This document shows, in pieces, positions 45,479-55,224 of a stretch of 64,000 nt of DNA. The DNA is from Elymus sibiricus (taxonomy: Eukaryota; Streptophyta; Magnoliopsida; Poales; Poaceae). Position numbers and translations under genes: made by a program. Numbering within the stretch: the first letter of the stretch is position 1; each line of letters opens with the position of its first letter. Location of the stretch: positions 239,111,904 through 239,175,903 of the forward strand of contig CM077674.1 in assembly GCA_039707655.1 (NCBI GenBank), written 5' to 3'. Below the pieces are notes generated by a model that ran no database searches, was not told where the DNA came from, and saw nothing but the letters and a program-made list of their open reading frames with translations.

Positions 45479-45868
45479 CTATGATCTGACATAGTAGGGA
45501 TCTGATCGATGTATCCGATGATATTGGTGTCCAGATTTCTCTGAAACTGAAAAATTAGGACAAGATGTTTGATGCCTTGGAGATATCAAAAAGATATTCT
45601 TGAGTCCCAGCGAATTATGTTTAGTGGGTCCAATGGCACTAGGATATGGAACTTTAGGTCCCAACATCTTATTTCCATAACCTCATGGTCTAAATGAATC
45701 TTTCTCTACGTCTAGAGAACAAATGGCCATGGGATTTATGGATGGATAATACTTATCCACAATCAATTTCTCCAATATAATCTGAATATAGACAACATGG
45801 TGTACCATAATGTATGAGTGAAGGTGCTCAAAGGTTTTACCCAAATCCTTCATATCAAATTCCGTCAT
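45479..45868 (-). pseudogene. pol: copia RT end / connection fragment
   Basis: The minus strand reads MTEFDMKDLGKTFEHLHSYI and YIQIILEKLIVDKYYPS, then, after a break, LGPKVPYPSAIGPT. These match the copia RT segment MTEFEMKDLGKTKFCLGLQLEHL and the following GALMYLAN region, with a deletion of several residues and stops between blocks. Confidence 0.75.
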
Positions 45869-47789
45869 TTAGATGATCACGTGCTTAACATGCATGGATA
45901 ATCATCATTGTAGGAGTACTCCTTTCATCTAAGGGACTCACTACGTCGGCTGTACCAAATGTACCGACATCAATAAGTCGTATGGTGATCTTTTGATTTT
46001 ACACAATGTATGTTGCATTTTGCATTTCGATTCAGAATGAGATTCCATTGGGAACCATCTATGTCTGAATCTAGTGATTCACATGGATATGTAATCACTA
46101 CATCTATCAACTGCAGAGATAGATGATTTTGTACTGCCAATGATATAAGTTATCGAAAAGAGATTCCACCTCTGGAGAATAGTTGGGTATCTGCGTGAAC
46201 CCTGGTGCTACAATACTTGCTCTATGTTTCACCACCTCGTTGTTCTCATTCTATTTCCAGAAGAAAACTGGTGTAGGTATTGCTTATGAATACCTTCCCA
46301 CTATTGAGCAAGATTATTTCTACCTAGATTATAACCTTTGCTTGAGTTCAGTCCGAGTGTTGTTCACACGTTGCCATGGCCATGGTCTTTGGATCTGAAT
46401 CATTTGAAAGGTTTTACAATCTAGTTGAGAAATGTATGTCGACAATTGTACACTTCCGGTTATATGTTTCTCCAGAATCTATATATGTATATATAGTTGA
46501 TGGAAATATCGTTACCCATGGTGACTGCTCACGATTTCCCAATGCGATTGAGTCGGGTATTCCGATGTCCCGGTCATTGTGTGCACTATGACCTGGGTTG
46601 GTGGAGGTTTCCCATCCACTGGGTGTATACTACCCATTAGGTGTCTGTCAACGTGAAGTTGACTTGCATTTACTGATTCATAGGCCTTGATATCCTTGCT
46701 TGCAAGAAGCTGAATCCTGATGTACTATTGCCATACATCTCCCCATGTTGCTTTGAATGGGGAGTGGAGTGATTCTTGTTGGTACCTTCACTCTTTCAGG
46801 CATGTTTTCCAGGATTGTAGGATTGTGTGACACCTTTATAGTCAGTAAATGAATCTGGCAGGTTATTTGCAATGTGTTGCAAATGTTCTGAATGCATGGT
46901 TTAGATCTTTGAGTATGTGGATTTGAGGCAGAAATGTCTTGAACATTCCACTGATTTCCTGGCATTCTATATGGTACTTGAATTCTCCCCCTAATGCCTG
47001 GAAATGTTCCTCACTGAATCAACATACTGGCCTTGAATAAGTCCCCATGAGAGGGGCTTGAGGTATTGACGGAAATACAGTTATTCCTCACGTAGATCCC
47101 AAATATACGTTGAGGGGCCAATGATGTATGCTGGGGTGGTGATATCGGTATGTAACCGAATTACCGCAGATGGAAAATACTTGGTAGATTTCCATGTATC
47201 AAAGATAGAGGGGAATATTGTTATGCAGTTTGGTCATGAGCGTGTAAAACTACATGACTCCAACGTAAAGTTGGTAAGTTGCAATTTGGAAGTAAAGATT
47301 ATGCAATGAGCTTAATTCTTTGGAAAAGATTCTACCAAACCATTTTGAGTCTAGACATATAAGACAAAGTGCTAAGCTTCAATCCTAGGGCCATAGTGAA
47401 GGCACGCAAGGAGAATTCTGCAAAATTGTCCATTCGATTTTGATTGAAATCGATGTTCAGGAAGCCAATGGTTTTGTGTGGATAAAGCACACTTGAGACC
47501 ATCGTGTAGATTAGTCTTTTAGAACCATGTAATTCCTGAATAGTCTACTCAATGGTTGGGAAGAGCCACTTACCTCGACTTGATGCATTCAAGGAGTCTG
47601 AGTGGTTCAGCATAGATTTTAAGGTGCGCGAGCCTTAAAATTAGCTTCCCTGTGTCACATGTAGTGCACATAAAATCCAAATATTGTTAGAATTTAGCAT
47701 CATGATAATCTTAAACCAATGGAATTGCTGATAGTTTCTATTTCAACCCAATGTCTGGATGACCAAGAGGAGTATGCCAAGTTTGTCAT

Positions 47790-48179
47790 TCAACAGACAT
47801 TCTGGAAATTATCTTGCACACGACATGTGATACGGGTTTTGTAGTATGTGTAGTACAATCCTGATGATACATAGAGAAAATGCTTGCCATATCCGTTGCA
47901 TATAGTAAAGAGAAGATATTTCTCTTTGTTGTCATCATAAGTTTCTCTATGGAAACTATTTTGGCGAATATCTCTATAGTACGAGTTGACCCGGACACGA
48001 TAAAGTATCCTTGATTCTACTCGACTACCCATAGGGATAGTAAATATGACTCTAGTTGAGCCAAAAATTACATCACCGCGTTTAGCGATTGTTAAAATAT
48101 CTCCATTTTCTCTCAGCGAGAGTGAAAACATTTCAATTCCCTGAGTATAGAGTTCGTGGTGCATATGTCCACAAGGCAC
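47790..48179 (-). pseudogene. pol: copia protease/pre-integrase fragment
   Basis: A 129-codon frame with GDVIFGSTRVIFTIPMGSRV, SYYRDIRQNSFHRETYDDNK and EKYLLFTICNGYGKHFLYV, the stretch between protease and GAG-pre-integrase of copia polyproteins. The expected YRDIRQNGFHVETYDDN block is easily recognised. Confidence 0.75.
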
Positions 48180-49769
48180 ATATCATCTTTCATCAGATTG
48201 ATCCCCGTAGAAATCTATATATAGACTTGAAGATTCTCAGTATGAAAATCTCTATCAGATATATAGAATACATACAAATGTGTTGTACCAAAGTGCTGAT
48301 ACAATATATTGTGATATACAATATATGATGACAACAATGCTAATGTTCTTGTTACAACATCAGAAATGGACATAAATTATATTGACCGCTCAGGAGATTG
48401 AGAGACTAGATGAAGTCTTCAAACATGGTAGTTGAGTCATATTCAACCATCATGTTCCCCATGCCCAAAGGGTCCCGTGACTGCTGGATAGTCATGTTGT
48501 CGCTAGATCATGGTAAAATACCACGCGGACAATTGACTTCCTTGTTGCTGTTAGGTTGGAGGTTGAAGTGAGATTCAAACCTTTGCCCTTGAGATTCTTT
48601 GTGTCCCAGGAATTTCTAATACAGAATAACCGGATGCTGAGATCTGGATCGATACAATGCCTTATGATGTATAAGGCAACATATTTTTCTGTTAGCGGTG
48701 TGCCTCCGACTGGAGGTGAATCCAAGGGTCTTGGATTGCACACATTATCCCACGAGACACATGAGTGATCATGATGTCCATGGCCCAAGTAGGGCAGTGG
48801 TGGCCATTGAGGGCGAATGCCTCAAATTCTCTAGCCATCGATTACCAGAGATAATTAATTTACGGTCAATAAATTAAAGACCATCATGGTTCATGTTGTA
48901 ATGACTTTGCAAAATTAATGAGATTTCAAAAAGTTGGATTGAAATCATTAGTGTGAATCTCAAATTGCTAAGTATGACACCTTGAAGATAATCTCCAAAA
49001 TGGAGTAGATCTCTCAACCCTAGGGAGTATAATCTGACGAAATCAGTAGATATTTACTCCTAATGCCTTATGTCAATGACTTAGTAAAATGTGCGAGAGA
49101 GCACTTTGTAAAGCAATCATAATGTCGAAATGACAAAATGCAGGCTTAGACAGTAGTGGTGATAATCTGCAAAAAGCAGTAGATCTACACACTACCTTGT
49201 GCTCCCAATACATCAATTTGAAGAATTCACTTTGAATTTTGCATCTATATTTGCAAGAAATTGAAAATCTCAATTGCAAATAAATGTAATTAATCTCGAC
49301 ATGTGACAAACATGGAAATATATCACATCATAGTTTATTCTGGAATACATGGTACTCTACAGATATACACTACTAATGCATGTATAATAATGATGTTGCA
49401 AACTTGATACTCAAGTGAAAAACTTGAATTGTAAAGACCTCATATTAAATGAGATGATCTTGTATCAAATTGCAAAATAATTCAGCGGTGTGAACTAATA
49501 TTTTGCGAAAGAAAAATAATCTCAATCACAATGAGATTGTTTTACGAGAAAAATAAATATATTTCTCAATCGCAAATCAATGTTGTTGTGCGAGAAAACT
49601 TAATCTCAATCACAAAATGATGTTGTAGTACTTATAAGACATGTTATAAGGATTGCTAAAAAGCAAACATATTGAACATGCCACATAATAACCACATATT
49701 TTCTGGAATGTTAAAACTCAACAGAAAACCAGTACTGAATTTGGCAGCAAATGGGCCAACTAAGGCGGC

Positions 49770-50800
49770 CATCGCTAGAAAAACCAGCGTGCTCAACCGG
49801 TCAGATAAGGGAGAGAGCGACCAGGAGCAGCCACGTCTCAATCCCCAATCCTGTGACCGACACTTGCGGACATGCCCACGGTTGGTCGGCCGCATCACTG
49901 GCGGCGAGTTGAGCTCCCGCCAGGAAGAAGGGTGCCGGGCACAACGCCGTTCGCGAGCCCGAGCGCCGCCGGGCCCCATGTGCCAGCGCGGGCGGACCAG
50001 GTGCTCGAGGACGCGGGCGCGGCGTACCGGCCGTATCTCGCTGGCGCCAGAGGGCGTCGGTGCCGACCGCCGCAGTGGCGTGTGGCGATAGGCTGGGCGC
50101 CGCCGGGAAGTGAGTGTCCATGGCCATTGGCCGCCGCTTCCGTCGGCCGTCGGGAGCGCGGACACACAGGTGCTGAGCCGGGCGCAGCCGCCGCTATAGC
50201 TTAGGCGGCTGTGTCGCGGGGGCCGCGGGAAGCCACGCTAGTGGAGCCACCGCGTCGTGCACCAAGCTTGAGCCGGCCGCTGATGCATCGAAGCATCGAA
50301 GGCTCGATGCCTCGGTGTTGCCGCATGGCTATGGGTAGCCGATGCGTGCGCTGCAAAGGCGCCTCTAAAGGTACTAATTCCAGTGGCAATTAGTATATTC
50401 ATGATTTAAATCGGAAAGAAGCAAGCACCATCGCGGGGCATCTTCTGATCAATTCCTTTCTGTAGGCCATCTTGCCGTGGACTTGGCAGTTGCGGTTCAG
50501 ATCGCCATGGATTTGCGCCGTGCTCCGAAGGGTGTGGCCGGCTGCCGGTTTCTGATGTCAATTCTGCCGAAGGCAGAGACAGGGCCGAGGGCCGCCGGTG
50601 GCTCCGCGCTGGGAGCCATTTTGCCTTGGGCGGATGCGACACCGGGTCTCTCCGGATTCCATCGTCAGCGATCGATTTGGATCGAAAGTCTTCGATTCCA
50701 TTTTCGTCTGATCGCCGAGACCAGGCACACCCACCGGGACATGCTGCCTCGCACGGCTCCGTCGACCAGAGGGAGGAGCGCCGTGCCTCAAAAAAAAAAA
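49770..50800. other. GC-rich segment at the 5' side of the decayed copia
   Basis: About 1 kb of GC-rich sequence inside an otherwise A/T-rich element, ending (plus strand) in CCGTGCCTC and ten A before the LTR remnant. Several frames on both strands are open because of composition; none shows a known domain. It could be the element's leader, or host DNA picked up by it. Confidence 0.45.
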
Positions 50801-50839
50801 GGATAAGGGTAGATTCTCTATTAATTAAACATGCTAACA
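50801..50839 (-). repeat. Truncated 5' LTR (39 bp) of the decayed copia
   Basis: The minus strand starts TGTTAGCATGTTTAATTAAT and stops at CCCTTATCC, where the 3' LTR continues for some 170 bases more. A T10 run follows instead. R, U5 and the primer site are therefore missing. Confidence 0.75.
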
Positions 50840-50918
50840 CAGACTTCACTCACGCAGGAGTTGCCGAGCCGAGAAGCAACCAACCGAGCATATTTGCAGC
50901 GAATCGTCAGATCGCGAG

Positions 50919-52626
50919 GTGGACCACGTGGCGTCATCTCACACAGGGTATGCACGGAGAGAAGTTTACAGCCCGTACGCACAGATTTTTTTTCCCACCA
51001 ACTCGGCGTGGATATACTTGGCGCCGGTGGCGTTCGGGGTGGCGAGGAGCCTCTACAACCAGCACCTCCGGCGACGGCTGGGCCGGCACGTCCCGTCCGT
51101 CGACCCGTTCGTCACCGTCGACGTCGTCGCCAGGCCGGGGGACCCGCACCCCTACTCCTCCTACCACGACGTGGAGGCGGGCGGCGCCAAGTCGGGCGAC
51201 GCCTACGCGGAGGTGCTGGCTTACCTGAGCGCCGCGTGCTCGCGGGAGGGGCGGAAGCTCCGCGCCGAGGGCCACGGCTTCGTGTTCGGCCTCCGCGACG
51301 GCCAGGAGGTGACCGACGAGTTCAAGGGCGTCACCGTGTGGTGGTCCGCGGTGCCGCCATCCCCGGCCGACGCCAGGAGGTGCTGCCGCCTCACGTTCCA
51401 CGAGTCCCACCGGAGGCTCGTCGTCGATGAGTACCTGCCCTACGTCCGCCGCACCGGACAGGAGCTCATCTCCAGCAACCGTCCACGTAGGCTCTACTCC
51501 ATCAAGAAGGAGCTCAACTACCACTACCAGTATACAAACTTCTCCTTGAATCATGGTGTCCTTCTGTTTTGTTTCTTGGGGCTTGCTAAAAATCAGTCGA
51601 CTGAGACTTCGCGAAGTCTCAGTCGACACTATAATCCATTGATCTTGCATCGAGATTCGTGCAAACAGTTTTTTTCCAGTTTTTTTTTCTTCTTGCATAC
51701 TATACTACTTGACTGAGACTTCGACTTCGAAGTCTCAGTCGACTGAGACCTAGACACTCCCTTGTTTCTTTGGGAATTTGGCAGCACTCCACTGATTAAT
51801 GAGTTGCTTTCCATGGCATATCGTCGTTCAGTTCTACTAGGAGGGACGAGGTTTGGAGCTACATAGACTTCGACCATCCAGCCTCTTCGAGACCCTGGCC
51901 ATGAACCCAGCAAAGAAGCGGATGATCATGGACGACCTGGACGACTTCCGCAACAGCAGGGACTACTACCGCCGCATCGGCAAGGCGTGGAAGCGTGGCT
52001 ACCTCCTCTACGGGCCGCCGCCGCCGGGCACGGGCAAGTCCTCCATGATCGCCGCCATGGCCAACTACCTCAACTACCTCAACTACGACGTCTACCACGT
52101 CGAGCTCGCCTCCCACAGCGACCTCCGCAAGCTCTTCGTGGAGACCACGCGTAGGCCCATCATCGTCATCGAGGACATCGACTGCTCCCTCGACCACGAC
52201 GCAACAGAGCCGCAAAGGGACATCAGGATGGTGACGCTGCCGGGCCTGCTCAGCTTCATCGACGGGCTGTGGTCGGCGCACGGCGGCGAGCGGATCATCG
52301 TGGTCACCATCAACCGGCCACGCGCGCTCGACCCGGCGCTGGCCCGGCGGGGGAGGATGGACGTGCACATCGAGATGAGCTACTGCGAGTTCGGGGCGTT
52401 CATGACGCTCGCCAAGAACTACCTCGGCGTGGACGCGCATCCTCTCTTCTACGCCGTGGAGGAGCTGCTGCGGGTGGCGGACATGACGCCCGCGGACGTT
52501 GCCGAGTGCCTGATGACGCGCTCCGAGCGCGCCGCCCGCCGCGATGTCGATGCATGCCTCGCGCGCTTGGTTGACGAGCTCAAGAGAAGGCCGTCGTGGG
52601 GAAGACGGCGGTCAAGGAGAAACTAG
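50919..52626 (+). pseudogene. BCS1/ASD-type AAA-ATPase relative, frameshifted
   Basis: Exon 1 (to 51,529) encodes the AAA-associated domain: SLYNQHLRRRLGRHVPSVDPF, EGHGFVFGLRDGQEVTDEFK, VWWSAVPPSP and SHRRLVVDEYLPYVRRTGQE. A GT-AG interval (51,530-51,840) follows, then RDEVWSYIDFDHP, a 1-base deletion at about 51,885, and FETLAMNPAKKRMIMDDLDD with the AAA core: Walker A GPPPPGTGKSS, Walker B IIVIEDIDCSLD and the arginine-finger region LDPALARRGRMDVHIEMSY. Walker A has two extra prolines (CCG expansion) and NYL is duplicated (NYLNYLNYD). No in-frame ATG opens exon 1: ATG 50,950 is one frame off, across a T8 run. Intact relatives are membrane-anchored plant ATPases induced by stress. The ATG problem, frameshift and altered P-loop suggest a pseudogene. 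Confidence 0.8.
51530..51840 (+). other. Interval interrupting the AAA-ATPase frame, with foldback palindromes
   Basis: Starts GTATAC and ends TTCTACTAG, so it can be spliced as a phase-2 intron joining CA|G. It carries a perfect 32-base palindrome (51,596-51,627), a second one with 14-base arms (51,711-51,740) and an overlapping 18-base one (51,733-51,750), all built from GTCGACTGAGACTTCG. This resembles a small foldback or MITE insertion that may have supplied the intron body. Confidence 0.6.
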
Positions 52627-52896
52627 TATTATTACCGGGAAAGGAGAAGAGTGAGGAGAATCAGGCGGCTATGAAACAAAACGGTGGGGAAGCCACGGCC
52701 GACGGAACAACTAGCTAGTCGTGCACGCGTTTGATAGCAAGTCTTGCAAGTGTACAGTTTAAACACATTGCTTAGATACACTCTGTTGAAAATAATACTC
52801 CTCTCATTATGTGTCCTGAGAAATGATTTCTCTGACGAGTCAAATCCGTTGTGATTAGTGTGTCGTCTTCTTTTTCTTGCGGGCATCTTGTTCTTC
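52627..52896. other. 3' flank of the AAA-ATPase frame
   Basis: Likely 3' UTR and spacer up to the Mutator-like insertion. Nothing further is recognised. Confidence 0.35.
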
Positions 52897-52905
52897 TTCA
52901 GTTAT

Positions 52906-54506
52906 GAGTTAAATATATTACGGGTGCCTTAACTTGTCCGTTGCGGACAGTTTAGTGTCTAAACTTGTAAAATACACAAAAGTGATGCTATAACTTGTCG
53001 CGCGGTGCATATACGGTGCCTCTGCCCGTATGCCACCGTATCTGTTGTCCGCGTGGCGTGACAGCTGGCGGCTGGCCCACGAGTCAGTGGGTGTGAAATG
53101 CGTACTAGTTTTTTTCTTCAGAAAACCCCCTGAGATTTAATTAAAGTCACAAATAAGTCCTGGTCCTGTATGCTAATAAGAGGAAAAATATAAACTACGT
53201 CTTTGAATTGGTATCGACATTGAGACCTACAGGTAAAGTAGCACGCACGCTAGCCACCCAAACTAATAGTACTTTTTGTACAGCTATTAGCTGGAAACTT
53301 ATATATTCTATCTATCGCTCTGCAATTTCCATTCTTTTTTTCAATTTAGTGTTTGGTTTTTATGATATATGTAAATTTTCCAATATAAAAATAAAATAAT
53401 TATCAACATGCGATTATTGTCTATTTAAATATTTATTATATTTATATTATTTGTAGTTCGAAGAGGTAAAAATGAACTTTTTCTAAAATTTATGTGGATT
53501 TCAATAGTTCAATGTATATTACAAAACATTGTGTGAATTTTTTGTATCTTCATTTAGGACCACAAACACGAATAATTATTTTGTACCTTCATTATATTTT
53601 TGGAATACATAATAATTACTAAAAATCAACAACGTTGTATTTTGAAAAAAATCAAATGTATTAAAAATTATTTTGTAAAACAGTAAATTCTATAAATGTG
53701 TTAACATGTTTGTAGAAATGTAAGAATAATTTCACACAATAATTTTTTAATACATATTCAACATTTTATGAAATAGATGTTGTAAATTTTTTGAATGCAT
53801 GACAGACATTTTTCTAAAACATGTTTACAATTTCTTAATACACTTGAGAATTTTCCAAAAATATCTTGACTTTAAAAAAAAATGCACTAATGCTTTTTTA
53901 AGTTTATGGCAGGTAATATGTTGAATAGTTCTCTTTCTTTTCAAACGTGAGAATTTCTTAATATTTTTTCAATTTCTAGTGAGTCAACTTTTTCTTTCTT
54001 ATTTCTCTTTATTATTTCGCCCGGTATCCTTGATAAGTAGTAGTGTATCTGGATATTGCGCAGGCAACTATACTTGGCGTAGTGGTTAGCACATGTGTGC
54101 AAGCTGTGCGTGCGGGTAGGTAGTGAGTTTGAATCCTGCCCGCGTGCTCTTTTTTGTTATTACTATTTTATCCCACGTGCTGACATGCGGGACCAAGATC
54201 TGACAGGTGGAATAAATGCAGTTTGGCATATTTAAATACAATGTCAGGAGATTTTGTGAAAATTATTTAAATTACAAGGAGTTTTCTCTGAAACCTGCAC
54301 ACTCCTCTCACAGCCATTTACATGTGGGTCGACGCCATGTTGGCACGCCATGTGGGCAGTGCATATGCCCGGATATGCTCGGATACGGCTGAAGGCACCG
54401 TATTTGAACGCTCGGACAAGTTACGGTACCAATTTTGTGTATTTTACAAGTTTAGGAACCAAAGTGACCACGTCAGACAAGTTGAGACACTCGGTGTATT
54501 TAACTC
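52906..54506. mobile_element. Non-autonomous Mutator-like element with long TIRs
   Basis: Flanked by a perfect 9-bp duplication TTCAGTTAT (52,897-52,905 and 54,507-54,515), the Mutator hallmark. The left end GAGTTAAATATATTACGGGT and the right end, ending GGTGTATTTAACTC, begin terminal inverted repeats of about 200 bases. These share CTAAACTTGTAAAATACACAA and ACGGTGCCT blocks in inverted order, with mismatches. The 1.2-kb A/T-rich middle has no transposase. It inserted about 280 bases downstream of the AAA-ATPase frame. Confidence 0.9.
54068..54150 (+). other. tRNA/SINE-like pol III promoter segment inside the MULE
   Basis: TGGCGTAGTGG (54,075-54,085) fits the tRNA box A consensus TRGCNNAGYNGG, and AGTTTGAATCC (54,126-54,136) is close to box B GGTTCGANTCC, about 40 bases apart as in tRNA genes. 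The acceptor stem does not pair, so it is not a functional tRNA gene; a tRNA-derived SINE head is the better guess. Confidence 0.45.
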
Positions 54507-54515
54507 TTCAGTTAT

Positions 54516-55224
54516 CCATGTGTTGGTGGCTACTTGTATGTGTGCACCACTGTCCAGTGAAAACCGACATCGACAGCACAGCGCCATGGCAAGCCGCGCT
54601 GCAAGGTGTTGGAACAACCCAATAGATTCCTAGCGCTTGGCGCTCTAGGGCATGACGTGGGGTACAGGCTTCCGGCGACGTTGCCTCTCCCTTGGATTTC
54701 TACCACAACCAAGTCGTCTATGAAATGGCCATGGCGTGTATGGATGCCATGAACACCTAGTTTCTACCTACCGGCTTTAGATTGCTTGGTTTGGCTGAAT
54801 GGCCACACCTCGTGTACCACAACAGAAATAACGAATAGTGCCTGCTAGCCGTGCATAGTAGTAATGCCTAGCTCAAAACAAAATTGCACTACCATGAATA
54901 ATGTGCCAAACGGCTGACATCAGAGTGACAAGGAACTAGGGAGTACAACTTTTGCAGCCGAGATTTCTCGTGCCAAAAGGAGAACACAGTGAAACGGTAC
55001 TCCCTCCAATCCAAAATAAGTGCCGCGGTTTTAGTTCATAGGAATTTCATGCGCCAATAGGATAACACAGTAAAACAGTAGGAGCCGGTTAAAGGTCAAG
55101 TTAACACCCCATTATATTCACTCATTCATGAGAGATGCGGGGAGGTACGTTCCACAGTTCAGGTGCAAGGTAGAGGTCCTTGGTGGGACGTGAAGACACC
55201 GACGAACTAACCTGCCTACGGGCA
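54516..55224. other. Intergenic spacer between the MULE and the SART3-like gene
   Basis: No convincing gene. A short frame around 54,610-54,770 (GALGHDVGYRLPATLPLP and, in another frame, DFYHNQVVYEMAMACMDAMN) has no recognised domain. A partial Stowaway start lies at about 54,999-55,040. The 3' UTR of the minus-strand gene must end in this interval. Confidence 0.35.
54999..55040. mobile_element. Truncated Stowaway MITE end
   Basis: TACTCCCTCCAATCCAAAATAAGTG matches the start of Stowaway elements (CTCCCTCCGTTCCAAAATAAG) with a changed G. The opposite end is not found. Confidence 0.55.

Larger units (their letters stand above)
44605..50839 (-). mobile_element. Decayed Ty1-copia element with a very short 5' LTR
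   Basis: Bounded by CAGAC at 44,600-44,604 and 50,840-50,844, a perfect 5-bp duplication. The 3' LTR (44,605-44,822) is 218 bases, whereas only the first 39 bases of the 5' LTR remain (50,801-50,839). A polypurine tract (plus CTCCCCCTAATC, 44,823-44,834) and scattered copia pol blocks on the minus strand identify the superfamily. No frame longer than about 130 codons survives, so the element is old and inactive. It lies less than 100 bases upstream of the AAA-ATPase frame. Confidence 0.85.

Noticed and set aside
49656..51228. Several overlapping frames on both strands of 60-250 codons
   Set aside because: The GC-rich composition keeps many frames open. Only the plus frame from 50,919 shows conserved protein motifs; the rest are shadows.
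54068..54150. Candidate tRNA gene
   Set aside because: Box A and B fit, but there is no 7-bp acceptor stem pairing or proper anticodon arm, so I list it only as a tRNA/SINE-like segment.
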